From Herpetosiphonaceae bacterium (GTDB taxonomy: Bacteria; Chloroflexota; Chloroflexia; Chloroflexales; Kallotenuaceae), in NCBI GenBank assembly GCA_036374795.1, contig DASUTC010000340.1, positions 1 through 34,553 of the forward strand: a stretch of DNA of 34,553 bases, given 5' to 3'. This document shows positions 8,266-16,388 of this stretch, in pieces. Within the stretch, counting starts at the first letter, position 1, and the number at the start of each line of letters is the position of its first letter. Both the position numbers and the translations under genes were made by a program. Below the pieces are notes generated by a model, which worked only from the letters and a program-made list of their open reading frames with translations, did no database searches and was not told the origin of the DNA.

Positions 8266-9230
8266 GATTCGCTCCTTGCCTGGTATCCGTACTGCCAGCC
8301 TTGCGTGCCAGCGCCCAGGCGGATCGCGGCGAGTTGATCCTCGCTCAAGACCGCGCGCCATCGCTCGTCGACGCTGATCGCCGTGCGCTGCGTGAGACGC
8401 ATCGCATTGCCGATGATATGGTGGCTCTGCGGCCACAGGTCTGCCGAACGTAGCGCCGGATCGACGCCACAAAACCGATCGAGCCGCGCGAGTGTGTCCG
8501 ACGCATCGCGGCACAGCGCTTCGTAGCGCACCAGCAGCCGTTTGTCGGGCGGCAGACCGGCCAGTGTCCGCTCGATCCGGTCGTGGAGCGTGGCCCACTG
8601 CCGCGCCGCCTCGCGCGTGTCGATCGCCGCGCCGCGTCGCAGCCGCGACGCAACCACGCCCCGCACATCGCGCACCAGATGGATCGCCCGCAGATCGAGC
8701 GCCGAAAACCGCCGCAGCGTCGGCAGCCGCAGCCGATCTTTCGAGGTATCCACAAAGACGCGCCCGCCGGTCACGTCCAGCACCGATTCGACGAATGCCG
8801 CGTTGCGCGCCACCAGCCGCCTGACCCGCTGCCGCTCGCCGGGATAGGCGTCGCAGAGCGCATCGCGCAGCGTGTTGAGCATCGGACGGCGAAAGCGGCG
8901 CTTGCGGAGCCGCTGGATCACAGGTGGGCCGCCCAGCGCAAGCTCGGTATCGAAGTGGGCCGGATCGAACGGAAAGCCGCGCTCGCGCATCGCGTCTGCC
9001 ACTGCCTGCCAGAAGGCGCAGCGCTTGATGCGCTGGCCGCACGAGCAGAGGTAGCTATCGGGATCTTCCCGCGCGATCAGCCCATTCATCTCGCCGATCG
9101 TCACGATCTGTGGATGAGCCGACAGCAACAATGCCAGCAGCGTTGCGCCGGAGAACGCGGTCGTCTCGATCGACACGAAGATCGGTCGATCCTGCGCCGC
9201 GTGCGTTGCGTGTTCGGCTCCGTCGATCAT
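8259..9230 (-). CDS. Sulfotransferase-family protein (3), divergent
   Basis: About 323 residues. Seen: a divergent 5'-phosphosulfate loop, SIETTAFSGATLLALLLSAHP at about 20-40 (SGATL in place of RSGTT), VDTSKD at 160-165, and a clear 3'-phosphate-binding stretch AIHLVRDVRGVVASRLR at 182-198. A cluster of cysteines (CSCGQRIKRC at 62-71) between the first two motifs could bind a metal or form disulfides and is absent from the other three sulfotransferases here. The start is placed at ATG 9230 because GGAGG lies 6 bases upstream; a GTG at 9251 and an ATG at 9236 are less well supported. Gene end overlaps the start of the polymerase gene. Probably PAPS-dependent; the acceptor is unknown. Confidence 0.82.
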   Translation of the reverse strand: MIDGAEHATHAAQDRPIFVSIETTAFSGATLLALLLSAHPQIVTIGEMNGLIAREDPDSYLCSCGQRIKRCAFWQAVADAMRERGFPFDPAHFDTELALGGPPVIQRLRKRRFRRPMLNTLRDALCDAYPGERQRVRRLVARNAAFVESVLDVTGGRVFVDTSKDRLRLPTLRRFSALDLRAIHLVRDVRGVVASRLRRGAAIDTREAARQWATLHDRIERTLAGLPPDKRLLVRYEALCRDASDTLARLDRFCGVDPALRSADLWPQSHHIIGNAMRLTQRTAISVDERWRAVLSEDQLAAIRLGAGTQGWQYGYQARSESW

Positions 9231-9263
9231 GCTCATCCTCCGAATCGTCACCTGGATCTGCGG

Positions 9264-10949
9264 CTACTCGAAGTAGCCCAGCGCCCGCAGCCGGTCCCGG
9301 ATCTGCGCCTCGTCCTCAGCCGACATCTCTTCCTCGCCGAAGGCCAGCGCGTGCTCGCTCGGCCAGTACTCCATCGGCGCGCCCTGCCGCACCGGCTGCG
9401 CCGCGAGGCGTTCTGCGACAAATGCCCCGGCGATCACACGGCCATCCATGTCCGATGGGATCGGCAGGCCCAGCGCATGGAGCGTCGTCGGCGCTACGTC
9501 CTCGATCTGCAAGCCTTGCAGCGGCTCCGCCTGAGCGCGCATGCCCGGCCCGTGCGCGATGAAAATGCCCTGGCTGCGGTGCTTGGCCGGTCCCGACGCG
9601 ACCGGACGCCTGGTGACAACCGAGCTGTAGCTGCTGAGGTAGTAGCTACAGCCGTAGTCGGGATCGAGAATCGCGATCAGGTCGGGGATACTCGCTCCCG
9701 TCGCGCCCTGGTAGTAGTCGCTGCCGCGAAAGACGCGCTGGACGATGCGCTTGCCGGTTTCGGGGTCGGTGATCTCCAGCAGCTCGCCCATGATCGCCTG
9801 GGCAAGCGCGGCCTGCTCAGGCTCCGGCACCCGCAGCCGAATGCCCATGATGTTATAGAAGATCGGCACGCAGTACGCCTGGCTGCGCTCCAGGTCGACC
9901 GCCGTGGTGCGGCGATTGGCCGCTTTCCTGATCAGCGTGCTGTCGGCCAGGCCCGGTATGCGGTGGATCAGCCTGCCGATCTTGTCCCTGGACAGGCCCA
10001 GCCGCTTGAGCCAGTGATCGGGGCTGGCGAGCGTCGTGCCGCTGGCGCGAGCGGCCAGCCAGCCGCGCTGGTGCAGCCAGTTGTTGCAGTGGAAGCGCCT
10101 CGTCTCGACCGGTCCCATGCCGTGGTCGGACATGACTAGCGTTACGGTCTGCTCACCCGCGCGCGCTACCAGCTCCCCGACGATCTCGTCGAGCCGGACA
10201 TACACGTCGCGGACGGCCTGGCACAACTGCTGAACGTCAGGCGGGTCGTCTGGCTGTGGCGAGCGGTGGTAGGGCCAGAGATAATGGCCCATGCGGTCGG
10301 TGCTGGTAAAGACCACCATGAAAAAGTCCCACGGCTCCGACTCCATCAGCTCAAGGCTGACCGTAGCGCGTCGCTCCTCCATCTGCCGAAACTCCTCGAC
10401 CAGCGCCAGGCTCGGCGCGGTCAGCTCCGGCTCGAAGGTATCGACGTGCGGCGTTTTGTCCATGAACCGTTCGAGATCGATCTGATACTCGGCCAGCCGC
10501 GCCGAAAGCTCAGGCGGATGGGTAAAGACCGGCGCGCTGCTCGGCGTCAGCAGGCCGGTGATCATCACGCCGTTGACCGGGCGCGGCGGGTAGGTCAGCG
10601 GAATATTGACCAGCACGACATGCTGATCGTGGTGCGCGATCACGTCCCACAGCGCCGGAGATTTGAGGCTGCGCGCGCTGACCAGCTCCGGCTCGCTCGC
10701 GGTCGGAGCGTCGTCGTCGAAGAGCTTGACGAAGTGATAGACGCCGTGCTTGCCGGGCCGCTTGCCAGTCATGAACGTGCTCCAGGCCGCAGCAGTGATC
10801 GGCGGGATGCTGGAGTGCAGCGCGCCCCAGCTTCCCTGCTGGCGCAGCCGGGCCAGATTCGGCAGCGTCCCATCGCGCATCCAGGGATCGAGCACATCCC
10901 AGGTAGCGCCATCAAGACCAATGATCAAGACTCGGTTTGGGGTCTGCAT
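9264..10949 (-). CDS. Alkaline-phosphatase-superfamily protein (type I phosphodiesterase/nucleotide pyrophosphatase type), copy C
   Basis: About 561 residues. The metal-site residues of the superfamily are visible: D13 in IIGLDGATWD, a candidate nucleophile T52 in IPPITAAAWSTFMTG, D218 and H222 in TDRMGHYLW, D275 and H276 in SDHGMG. There is no C/S-x-P-x-R sulfatase motif, so it is not a formylglycine sulfatase. Family members hydrolyse phosphodiesters, nucleotide pyrophosphates or phosphonates; the substrate here is unknown. The C-terminus ends in an acidic segment plus RDRLRALGYFE (about residues 536-561), the tail also found on the APS kinase of this operon. Start at ATG 10949, with GGAGG 5 bases upstream; the upstream ATG at 11000 lies in a repeat-containing gap. 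No signal peptide is apparent, suggesting a cytoplasmic enzyme. Confidence 0.87.
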   Translation of the reverse strand: MQTPNRVLIIGLDGATWDVLDPWMRDGTLPNLARLRQQGSWGALHSSIPPITAAAWSTFMTGKRPGKHGVYHFVKLFDDDAPTASEPELVSARSLKSPALWDVIAHHDQHVVLVNIPLTYPPRPVNGVMITGLLTPSSAPVFTHPPELSARLAEYQIDLERFMDKTPHVDTFEPELTAPSLALVEEFRQMEERRATVSLELMESEPWDFFMVVFTSTDRMGHYLWPYHRSPQPDDPPDVQQLCQAVRDVYVRLDEIVGELVARAGEQTVTLVMSDHGMGPVETRRFHCNNWLHQRGWLAARASGTTLASPDHWLKRLGLSRDKIGRLIHRIPGLADSTLIRKAANRRTTAVDLERSQAYCVPIFYNIMGIRLRVPEPEQAALAQAIMGELLEITDPETGKRIVQRVFRGSDYYQGATGASIPDLIAILDPDYGCSYYLSSYSSVVTRRPVASGPAKHRSQGIFIAHGPGMRAQAEPLQGLQIEDVAPTTLHALGLPIPSDMDGRVIAGAFVAERLAAQPVRQGAPMEYWPSEHALAFGEEEMSAEDEAQIRDRLRALGYFE

Positions 10950-10992
10950 CGCTTCCTCCTCGCGATCGGCGCAGGATATGAGCCGTCTTTGC

Positions 10993-11078
10993 GAGAACAA
11001 AGAACAACGAAACAGAGAACAAACAGGAAGCCAGTTCTGTGATGCGTTTTGTTCTGTGTTCTGTGTTTAGCTGTTCTC
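10993..11078. repeat. Degenerate 7-base tandem repeats with inverted arms
   Basis: The left arm on the plus strand reads agaacaa, agaacaa, cgaaaca, gagaaca, aacagga; the right arm reads gttctgt, ttgttct, tgtgttc, tgtgttt, agctgtt, ctc. The arms are roughly complementary (GAGAACA at 10993 with TGTTCTC at 11072-11078), so the transcript could form a long imperfect hairpin. It fills most of the 133-base gap between the sulfotransferase stop (11083) and the phosphodiesterase start (10949). Confidence 0.65.
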
Positions 11079-11082
11079 ACGA

Positions 11083-11808
11083 TTAGAGATAGGCTTTCAA
11101 ATGCTTCCAATAGATCGATCTGAAGACGTTAAACACGTCGAACTCTAGCTGATTCCACCAGGGTACCTCAGTCGGCCCCCACTCCGGCGGGAACTGATAG
11201 CCCCACTGCTTCATGAACGGGCCGAAGATGCGCCGGGCGCGCGGGATGATCTCAGGCGTGTAGTACGACCAGAAATCGCCTGCCTTGCCGCTGGTTCGGT
11301 TGACGATCGGCAGCGGACGGATCGGCTGAATGCCGATCAGTTCAAGCGCGCTGGCAAAATCGTCTTGAATGCTCTCGAACCTGAGAATAAAATCGAACTG
11401 TTTATGCGATAGCTGGCTCCAGTTATTGTAGGGAATCTTGTAGAAGGTCTTGAAAAACGTTGGAAAATCAGCGCTTCTCTGCCGTACGAAATGAAATGCC
11501 AGCTTGTCGAAGTAATAGATCGACATGCGTTTCTTACCGACCTTGCGGGGATCAGTAAATTGCTGACGATGATCGGTTTTATATTTGAAGTAGTGACTCA
11601 CCGCGTCGTCAAGCGGATTACGTATCCCGGCGAACACAAGGTACTTCTTTTCTTCAGCGCTGGCGCTCTTTAAAAAGTCGCAGTACGTGGCGTGCTTCGA
11701 CAGGATCGGCTTGCCATCGTAGTGTGCTCGCAGCTCGCGGCTGATCGCCGTGGAGCCGGTGCGCGGCAGCTCGACAAACAGGTAGCGGTATGTGTGGCTG
11801 ATGATCAT
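11083..11808 (-). CDS. PAPS-dependent sulfotransferase (4), short, lower GC
   Basis: A 241-residue sulfotransferase-family protein, probably a compact form. Seen: 5'-phosphosulfate loop FVELPRTGSTAISREL at 11-26, and 3'-phosphate-binding stretch FAGIRNPLDDAVSHYF at 59-74, followed by a RFESI strand. The C-terminal third is rich in Trp, Phe and Tyr. Base composition and codon use look clearly more AT-rich than in the neighbouring genes, suggesting recent acquisition. The ATG at 11808 overlaps the stop of the flippase gene by four bases (ATGA), so translation is coupled. It is followed by a heptad-repeat gap. Acceptor unknown; probably the polysaccharide. Confidence 0.85.
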   Translation of the reverse strand: MIISHTYRYLFVELPRTGSTAISRELRAHYDGKPILSKHATYCDFLKSASAEEKKYLVFAGIRNPLDDAVSHYFKYKTDHRQQFTDPRKVGKKRMSIYYFDKLAFHFVRQRSADFPTFFKTFYKIPYNNWSQLSHKQFDFILRFESIQDDFASALELIGIQPIRPLPIVNRTSGKAGDFWSYYTPEIIPRARRIFGPFMKQWGYQFPPEWGPTEVPWWNQLEFDVFNVFRSIYWKHLKAYL

Positions 11809-13376
11809 CGTGGGCGGGCCTTTCTGCTCAAGCGTCGTCGCAGGTGGGCGAGCACAACCCGATCTTCCGAGGTCAGTCCCAGGCCAAGGATCAGGCCGAT
11901 GTAGATCGCCAGCAGCAGCGCGCTCTGGAACGCCGCGTACAGCAGATCGGCGCTGCCGGGCGACCAGTAGCCGACGATGAGCGCCGCGCCGAGCGCCGCC
12001 CCGCCTGCCGTCAGCGGCTTGATAAAGCTTCGGTCATAGGGCAGCAGCCGGAACAGCCAGAAGACCTGGATCAGCCGCAGCAGGTTCGTCACGCCGACGA
12101 CGATCAGCACCGACAGCCCCGCGCCGACGATGCCCCATGCCGGGATTAGCAGGAAGCTCAGCGCCACCGAGAGCGCCAGCCGCACGATGTTGTTGATCAG
12201 CTTGAGCGTCGTGTGGCCGGTCATATCGAGGATCAGCCCGCACATGCCCGTGCTGACATCGACCATGATCGCGCACGCGATCAGCGTCAGCGTGGTCGCG
12301 CCCGTCACGAAGCTTTTACCGAACAGGCTAAGGATCTGCGTCGGGAACAACACCAGGATCAAAAAGACCGGCAGATTAACCGTCAGGCTCCACTTGGTCG
12401 TCGTCTGGTACATGCGGCCCATCTGCTCGCGCTCGCCCTGGTCGTACAGCTCAGAGATGATCGGTCGCGAGGCGGTGGCAATCGCGCTCTGGAACATACT
12501 GCCGAACATATTCATCTGGTTGGCGACCGCAAAAATACCGACATTCGCGACACTGTTCAGCGCGCCGAGCATCAACGTCTGGATGTTGTCGCGAAAGGTC
12601 ATCATCAGATCTGATAGGAAGACCGGCACCGAGAAGCCGAAGATCTCGCGCGGCTCGTGGCGCGCTGTGCGCGGCGACCGCCGCAGCGGAAACAGGTTGT
12701 TCAAGAAGTAGAGCAGCATCACGCAGCCAACGGCCACGCCGATGCCCATCGTCGCGAGCGCGCGCGCCGGGTTGAGTCCCACCACCACGAGGACGATCAC
12801 CAGCACGAGCCTGATCAGCGGCTGGAAAAAGTCCTGCGCGATGGTCGCGTACCGCATCGTCTTGAAGCCCCTGGTGGCGGATGCGGCCATGTTGCTCAGC
12901 GTCAAGACAGGGACGATCAGGCTGGCGATGCGCAGCAAGGGCGCTAAGCGCGGCTGGTGGAAGATCTCGACAGCGATCGGCTGCGCCAGAGCAAACAGGG
13001 CGGCGCTGAGCGCGAGGCTGAGTAGCGTGGAGAGGCCGAGCCCGATCTGGAGCACGCCCCACAGTCGCGCCTCGTCCCGCCGACGGGCGAAGATCGGAAT
13101 ATAGCGCACCAGTGTCGAGTCCATGCCGAAGGCCGACACAGCGGCGACGACCGAGAGCGCGGTGAGCGCGAGGTTGTAGAGGCCGTACTGCCCGGCACCC
13201 AGCGCGCGCGCCAGCACGAAGGTGATCACCAGACGGCAGCCAAAGGTAAAGAGCTTGCCGACAAAGGTGATCGCGCCGCCCTTCGCGGCGAGGAGTACAT
13301 GCTGCTCCACGATTGGCCCGTTGAGGCCGTTGCCGCGCGCCGCGCTGTCGGATGCCTCGAACACCGAGCTACTCAT
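11805..13376 (-). CDS. Polysaccharide flippase (Wzx-like, MOP superfamily)
   Basis: A 523-residue membrane protein with about 14 predicted membrane segments and a Lys/Arg-rich cytoplasmic C-terminus. The N-terminal region (AAKGGAITFVGKLFTFGCRLVITFVLARALGAGQYGLYNL, about 30-68 read in pieces) shows the RxLGxxxYGLYxL signature of oligosaccharide and polysaccharide flippases of the MOP/MATE-like superfamily. It would move undecaprenyl-linked repeat units across the cytoplasmic membrane. The ATG at 13376 overlaps the end of the Wzz-like gene by 8 bases, with AAAGGG 8 bases upstream. Partner genes in the operon are the Wzy-like polymerase, Wzz-like co-polymerase and the initiating sugar transferase. 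Confidence 0.9.
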   Translation of the reverse strand: MSSSVFEASDSAARGNGLNGPIVEQHVLLAAKGGAITFVGKLFTFGCRLVITFVLARALGAGQYGLYNLALTALSVVAAVSAFGMDSTLVRYIPIFARRRDEARLWGVLQIGLGLSTLLSLALSAALFALAQPIAVEIFHQPRLAPLLRIASLIVPVLTLSNMAASATRGFKTMRYATIAQDFFQPLIRLVLVIVLVVVGLNPARALATMGIGVAVGCVMLLYFLNNLFPLRRSPRTARHEPREIFGFSVPVFLSDLMMTFRDNIQTLMLGALNSVANVGIFAVANQMNMFGSMFQSAIATASRPIISELYDQGEREQMGRMYQTTTKWSLTVNLPVFLILVLFPTQILSLFGKSFVTGATTLTLIACAIMVDVSTGMCGLILDMTGHTTLKLINNIVRLALSVALSFLLIPAWGIVGAGLSVLIVVGVTNLLRLIQVFWLFRLLPYDRSFIKPLTAGGAALGAALIVGYWSPGSADLLYAAFQSALLLAIYIGLILGLGLTSEDRVVLAHLRRRLSRKARPR

Positions 13377-14526
13377 GGTCCGCGCCCTTTGCCATACTGA
13401 GCTGGTACGTCGCCAGGTTGGGCAGCACAGGATACACGGTGCCCCGCGCGGCAGCCTCGGCCTCCTGGAGCGCGCGCCTGGCGATGCCGACCAGCTCCTC
13501 CGGCTTGATGTCGGGATGCCGGTAATCGGCGCAGCCGACGAGCGCCTGGAGATTCAGCGTGGCATCATGGTGCGCCAGCTCAAGCGGCATGGCTGTCAGC
13601 CTGGCCTGGAGCTGGCTCATCGTCTCGATCGCGCGCTCTGCCGGGGTGTCAAGCAGCAGCACGGCGAAGGTCGTATCGTCGAAGCGGGCCAGCACGTCTT
13701 CTTCACGCAGCGCCGCAGCGAGCAGCAGCGCGACGCGCCGTAGGGCTTCGTGCCGGAGCTGCGCAGGCAACCCTGCCAGAGCCTGCTGGCGGTCGATGTT
13801 GATCAAGGCCAGCGTGAGCGGCGCGCTATTGCGTCTGCTGCGCGCGATCTCCTGACGCAGCCGCAGCTCGAAGTAGCGCCGGTTATAGACCTCGGTTTCC
13901 TGATCGAGGATGTTAAACGCGACGATCTGCTGGCCGGGAGCCTGCAAGTAGGCCGAGAGCAGGGCAAAGCCCGCGCCCAGCACAAGGCCCATGATCCCGC
14001 CGAGCGCCAGATTCAGCGGCTTGTTCGGGCTGATCGGCGTGCTCGGCGAGTTGGCCCGATCGAGCGGCTCCAGCTTATAGGTTTCGTAAAGGTCCTGAAC
14101 GTAGGCCACGGTTTTTACGCCGACGGCGTTGGTCATGTTGCGCGCCAGGACTCGATCGTGCGCCTGGGTTGAGATCTTAAGCACATTGGTTCCCGGTATT
14201 AGCTGGCTGGTAATGCTCACATCGCCGCGCTGCGCGCTGGTCAGGCCAAGCTCGCTGGCTGCGAGCTGCTTGATCAGACGGCTATCGGCAACCTGCGTGA
14301 AGGTCGTGCCGATCTCGGTGCGGCGGCTCAAAATATCTACCGCCGCCGCCAGGTCTTTGTCGTTGCGAAATGCAGGACTCAGCTTGACGACAAACGTGGC
14401 GCTGCTTTCGTAGAGCGGAGCCTGCGTAAAGGTAAAGTAGAGCGTTGCGGCGTAGGTGATCGTGAGCGTCAGCAGGACGATCCACCATTTTCGTCGCAGG
14501 ATGCTGAGATAGGCTCTTAATTCCAT
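13369..14526 (-). CDS. Wzz-type chain-length regulator fused to a degenerate GGDEF domain
   Basis: About 385 residues. Residues 1-195 have the chain-length-determinant layout: MELRAYLSILRRKWW at the start, a first membrane helix (15-33), an extracytoplasmic region and a second helix (about 173-194) preceded by a Pro-rich PSTPISPNKP stretch typical of Wzz. Residues 204-370 match a GGDEF domain: a VYNRRYFE start, ALINIDR at 240-246, then RFDDTTF at 281-287 (bases 13666-13686) where RxGGDEF is expected. Losing GG and the catalytic Glu means diguanylate cyclase activity is unlikely; the domain may bind nucleotide or c-di-GMP, or act only in protein contacts. Start at ATG 14526; an upstream ATG at 14625 overlaps the neighbouring gene. 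A fusion of polymer-length control and a GGDEF-like domain implies direct signalling input to export. Confidence 0.85.
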   Translation of the reverse strand: MELRAYLSILRRKWWIVLLTLTITYAATLYFTFTQAPLYESSATFVVKLSPAFRNDKDLAAAVDILSRRTEIGTTFTQVADSRLIKQLAASELGLTSAQRGDVSITSQLIPGTNVLKISTQAHDRVLARNMTNAVGVKTVAYVQDLYETYKLEPLDRANSPSTPISPNKPLNLALGGIMGLVLGAGFALLSAYLQAPGQQIVAFNILDQETEVYNRRYFELRLRQEIARSRRNSAPLTLALINIDRQQALAGLPAQLRHEALRRVALLLAAALREEDVLARFDDTTFAVLLLDTPAERAIETMSQLQARLTAMPLELAHHDATLNLQALVGCADYRHPDIKPEELVGIARRALQEAEAAARGTVYPVLPNLATYQLSMAKGADHE

Positions 14527-14593
14527 GGTGCCTGCCTTTTGCCTGGACGGCGATTGGGAGCCTCTGGACCGGCGGTGGTAGCGTGCGTGCCGA

Positions 14594-15676
14594 TCAGTAT
14601 TCGATCTTAAGCTCAACGCCGCCATTCACCAGCGACCGCTGTGCGGTTTCCAGCGCTTTGATGACCTTAATGCCGTCCTCTCCATCGCTGCGGGGGGTCG
14701 TGCGGGTGCGGATGCAGTGGAGAAAATGCTCACACTCACGCTGGAGCGGCTCGACCCAGGTGAGCGGATAGACCAGCTCCTCGCCGTGGCGATACGAGGC
14801 ATGAAACTCTTCTTCGGTGATCGAGTACGGCGGTATTTCGATGCCTTTGTCGTAGATCACCACTTTGTCGTCGGCAATATCGTCATAGACCAGCATCTTC
14901 TTGCTGCCGACGACCGTCAGCCGCCGACGCTTGACGGGCGATAGCCAGCTCAGCCGCAGGTTGGCGACCACGCCGTTTTCAAAGGTCAGGTTGACGTAGG
15001 CGACCTCGTGCAGGCCGCGCCGGGCGTTGACAAAGGCCGTACCCACCGCGCTGACTTTCACCGGGTCCACGCCGAGAATGAAGCGGATCATCGAGATGTC
15101 GTGCGGCCCCAGGTCCCAGATCACGTTGATGTCGGGCTGGAGCAGGCCCAGGTTGGCGCGGGTCGAGTTGAAGTAATAGACATCGCCTAGCTCGCCCGAC
15201 TGGACGATCTCGCGCACGGCCTCGACCGCAGGGTTATACTCGAATGTGTGGCCGACCATTAGCGTCAGCCCGCGCTCAAGGGCCAGATCGGTCAGCTCGC
15301 GGGCCTGGCTGGACCACGCCGTCAGCGGCTTCTCAACCAGCACGTGCTTTCCGGCGAGCAGCGCGGCCTTTGCCAGGTGGTAGTGCGCTTTGACCGGCGT
15401 GGCGATGATCACGGCGTCAATGCCAGCCGCCAGCAGTTCCTGGTAGTCTCTGGTGACGGCTACCTCCGGGTAGAGCTGCTTGATACTGGCGAGCCGTTGC
15501 TCCTGAAGATCGGCCATCATCGCCAGATGCGAGCCGGGCAGATCTTGAAAGTTGCGGGCCAGCTTCGGCCCCCAGTAGCCGCACCCGATGATCCCGATCC
15601 GCACCTGCTCGACGAACTGCGGCTCAGGCGCAAGGGCGATATGCTGCCGCTGAGCCGTAAGGGTCATGCTCATCAT
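14594..15676 (-). CDS. Gfo/Idh/MocA-family nucleotide-sugar oxidoreductase
   Basis: A 360-residue protein with an N-terminal NAD(P)-binding Rossmann domain (RIGIIGCGYWGPKLARN, glycine motif at 29-36), the family EKPL motif at 115-118 whose Lys takes part in catalysis, and the C-terminal alpha/beta dimerisation domain with DLGPHD at about 188-193. WlbA/WbpB-type relatives oxidise C3 of UDP-GlcNAc-derived sugars to give a 3-keto substrate for an aminotransferase. That fits the DegT aminotransferase and NeuD-type acyltransferase upstream. Two ATGs in tandem (15676 and 15673) follow AAGGAGG; the first overlaps the stop of the sugar-transferase gene (ATGA). The exact sugar is not determined. Confidence 0.88.
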   Translation of the reverse strand: MMSMTLTAQRQHIALAPEPQFVEQVRIGIIGCGYWGPKLARNFQDLPGSHLAMMADLQEQRLASIKQLYPEVAVTRDYQELLAAGIDAVIIATPVKAHYHLAKAALLAGKHVLVEKPLTAWSSQARELTDLALERGLTLMVGHTFEYNPAVEAVREIVQSGELGDVYYFNSTRANLGLLQPDINVIWDLGPHDISMIRFILGVDPVKVSAVGTAFVNARRGLHEVAYVNLTFENGVVANLRLSWLSPVKRRRLTVVGSKKMLVYDDIADDKVVIYDKGIEIPPYSITEEEFHASYRHGEELVYPLTWVEPLQRECEHFLHCIRTRTTPRSDGEDGIKVIKALETAQRSLVNGGVELKIEY

Positions 15677-16368
15677 CCACCTCCTTTTCCAACCAGCATG
15701 ACGAACGGAGTGCGTAGGATGATGTAGAGATCAAGCCACAAGCTCATGGTCTCGATATAGTTGAGGTCGATCCGCACCATGTCGTCGAAGGAAACCTGAT
15801 TGCGGCCTGTCACCTGCCAGAGGCCGGTGATTCCAGGCAGCACGGCGAGGCGCTGCTTGTGCCAGTCATCGTACAGCGCGTATTCATACGGCAGCGGCGG
15901 TCGCGGCCCCACGAGGCTCATCTCGCCGCGCAGCACGTTGATGATCTGCGGCAGCTCGTCCAGACTCAGCGCGCGCAGCATGCGCCCCGGCTTGGTGACG
16001 CGCGGATCGCGCTTTAGTTTGAGCGAGCCCTGCCCCACGTCCTCAGGCCGGAGATTCTCGCGGATCAGCCGCTCGACGTGCGCGCGATGGATCTGGCTGG
16101 GGCTGCCGACATGCATCGAGCGGAATTTGAGCATCGTGAACGGCGTGCCGCCCTTGCCGAGGCGCTGCTGACGGTAGAAGATCGGGCCGGGCGAGTAGAG
16201 CTTGATCGCGACGGCGACCGCAAGCATCAGCGGGCCAAACAGCAGCAGCAGACCGCCCGCCAGGATCAGATCGACGGCGCGCTTCAGCCGCCGGTAGCCG
16301 GAGCCCCGCAGCGCGGATAGGCCGCGCGTCGGTGGTCGTGGTCGGATGCGTGTGTTGAGCTTCTGCAT
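15673..16368 (-). CDS. Undecaprenyl-phosphate sugar-1-phosphate transferase (bacterial sugar transferase family)
   Basis: About 231 residues of the WcaJ/PglC-type monotopic phosphoglycosyl transferase family. Seen: a basic N-terminus, one membrane-embedded hydrophobic helix (residues 32-56), FYRQQRLG at 64-71, KFRSM at 81-85, LDELPQIINVLRGEMSLVGPRP at about 136-157 (broken here by text length; key residues D137, E138, P156) and a C-terminal TGLWQVTGR stretch. These enzymes place the first sugar phosphate on undecaprenyl phosphate and so start repeat-unit assembly. It has the short form without the extra N-terminal four-helix domain of WbaP/WcaJ. ATG 16368 is preferred, with GAGG 8 bases upstream; an in-frame start at 16407 would overlap the aminotransferase gene. 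It is the only glycosyl-type transferase visible in the operon part seen. Confidence 0.92.
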   Translation of the reverse strand: MQKLNTRIRPRPPTRGLSALRGSGYRRLKRAVDLILAGGLLLLFGPLMLAVAVAIKLYSPGPIFYRQQRLGKGGTPFTMLKFRSMHVGSPSQIHRAHVERLIRENLRPEDVGQGSLKLKRDPRVTKPGRMLRALSLDELPQIINVLRGEMSLVGPRPPLPYEYALYDDWHKQRLAVLPGITGLWQVTGRNQVSFDDMVRIDLNYIETMSLWLDLYIILRTPFVMLVGKGGG

Positions 16369-16388
16369 AAGTCCCGCCTCGCCTCCTG

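Noticed and set aside
8583-10139. Plus-strand frame of 518 codons
   Set aside because: Shadow of the sulfotransferase and phosphodiesterase genes; no domain recognisable.
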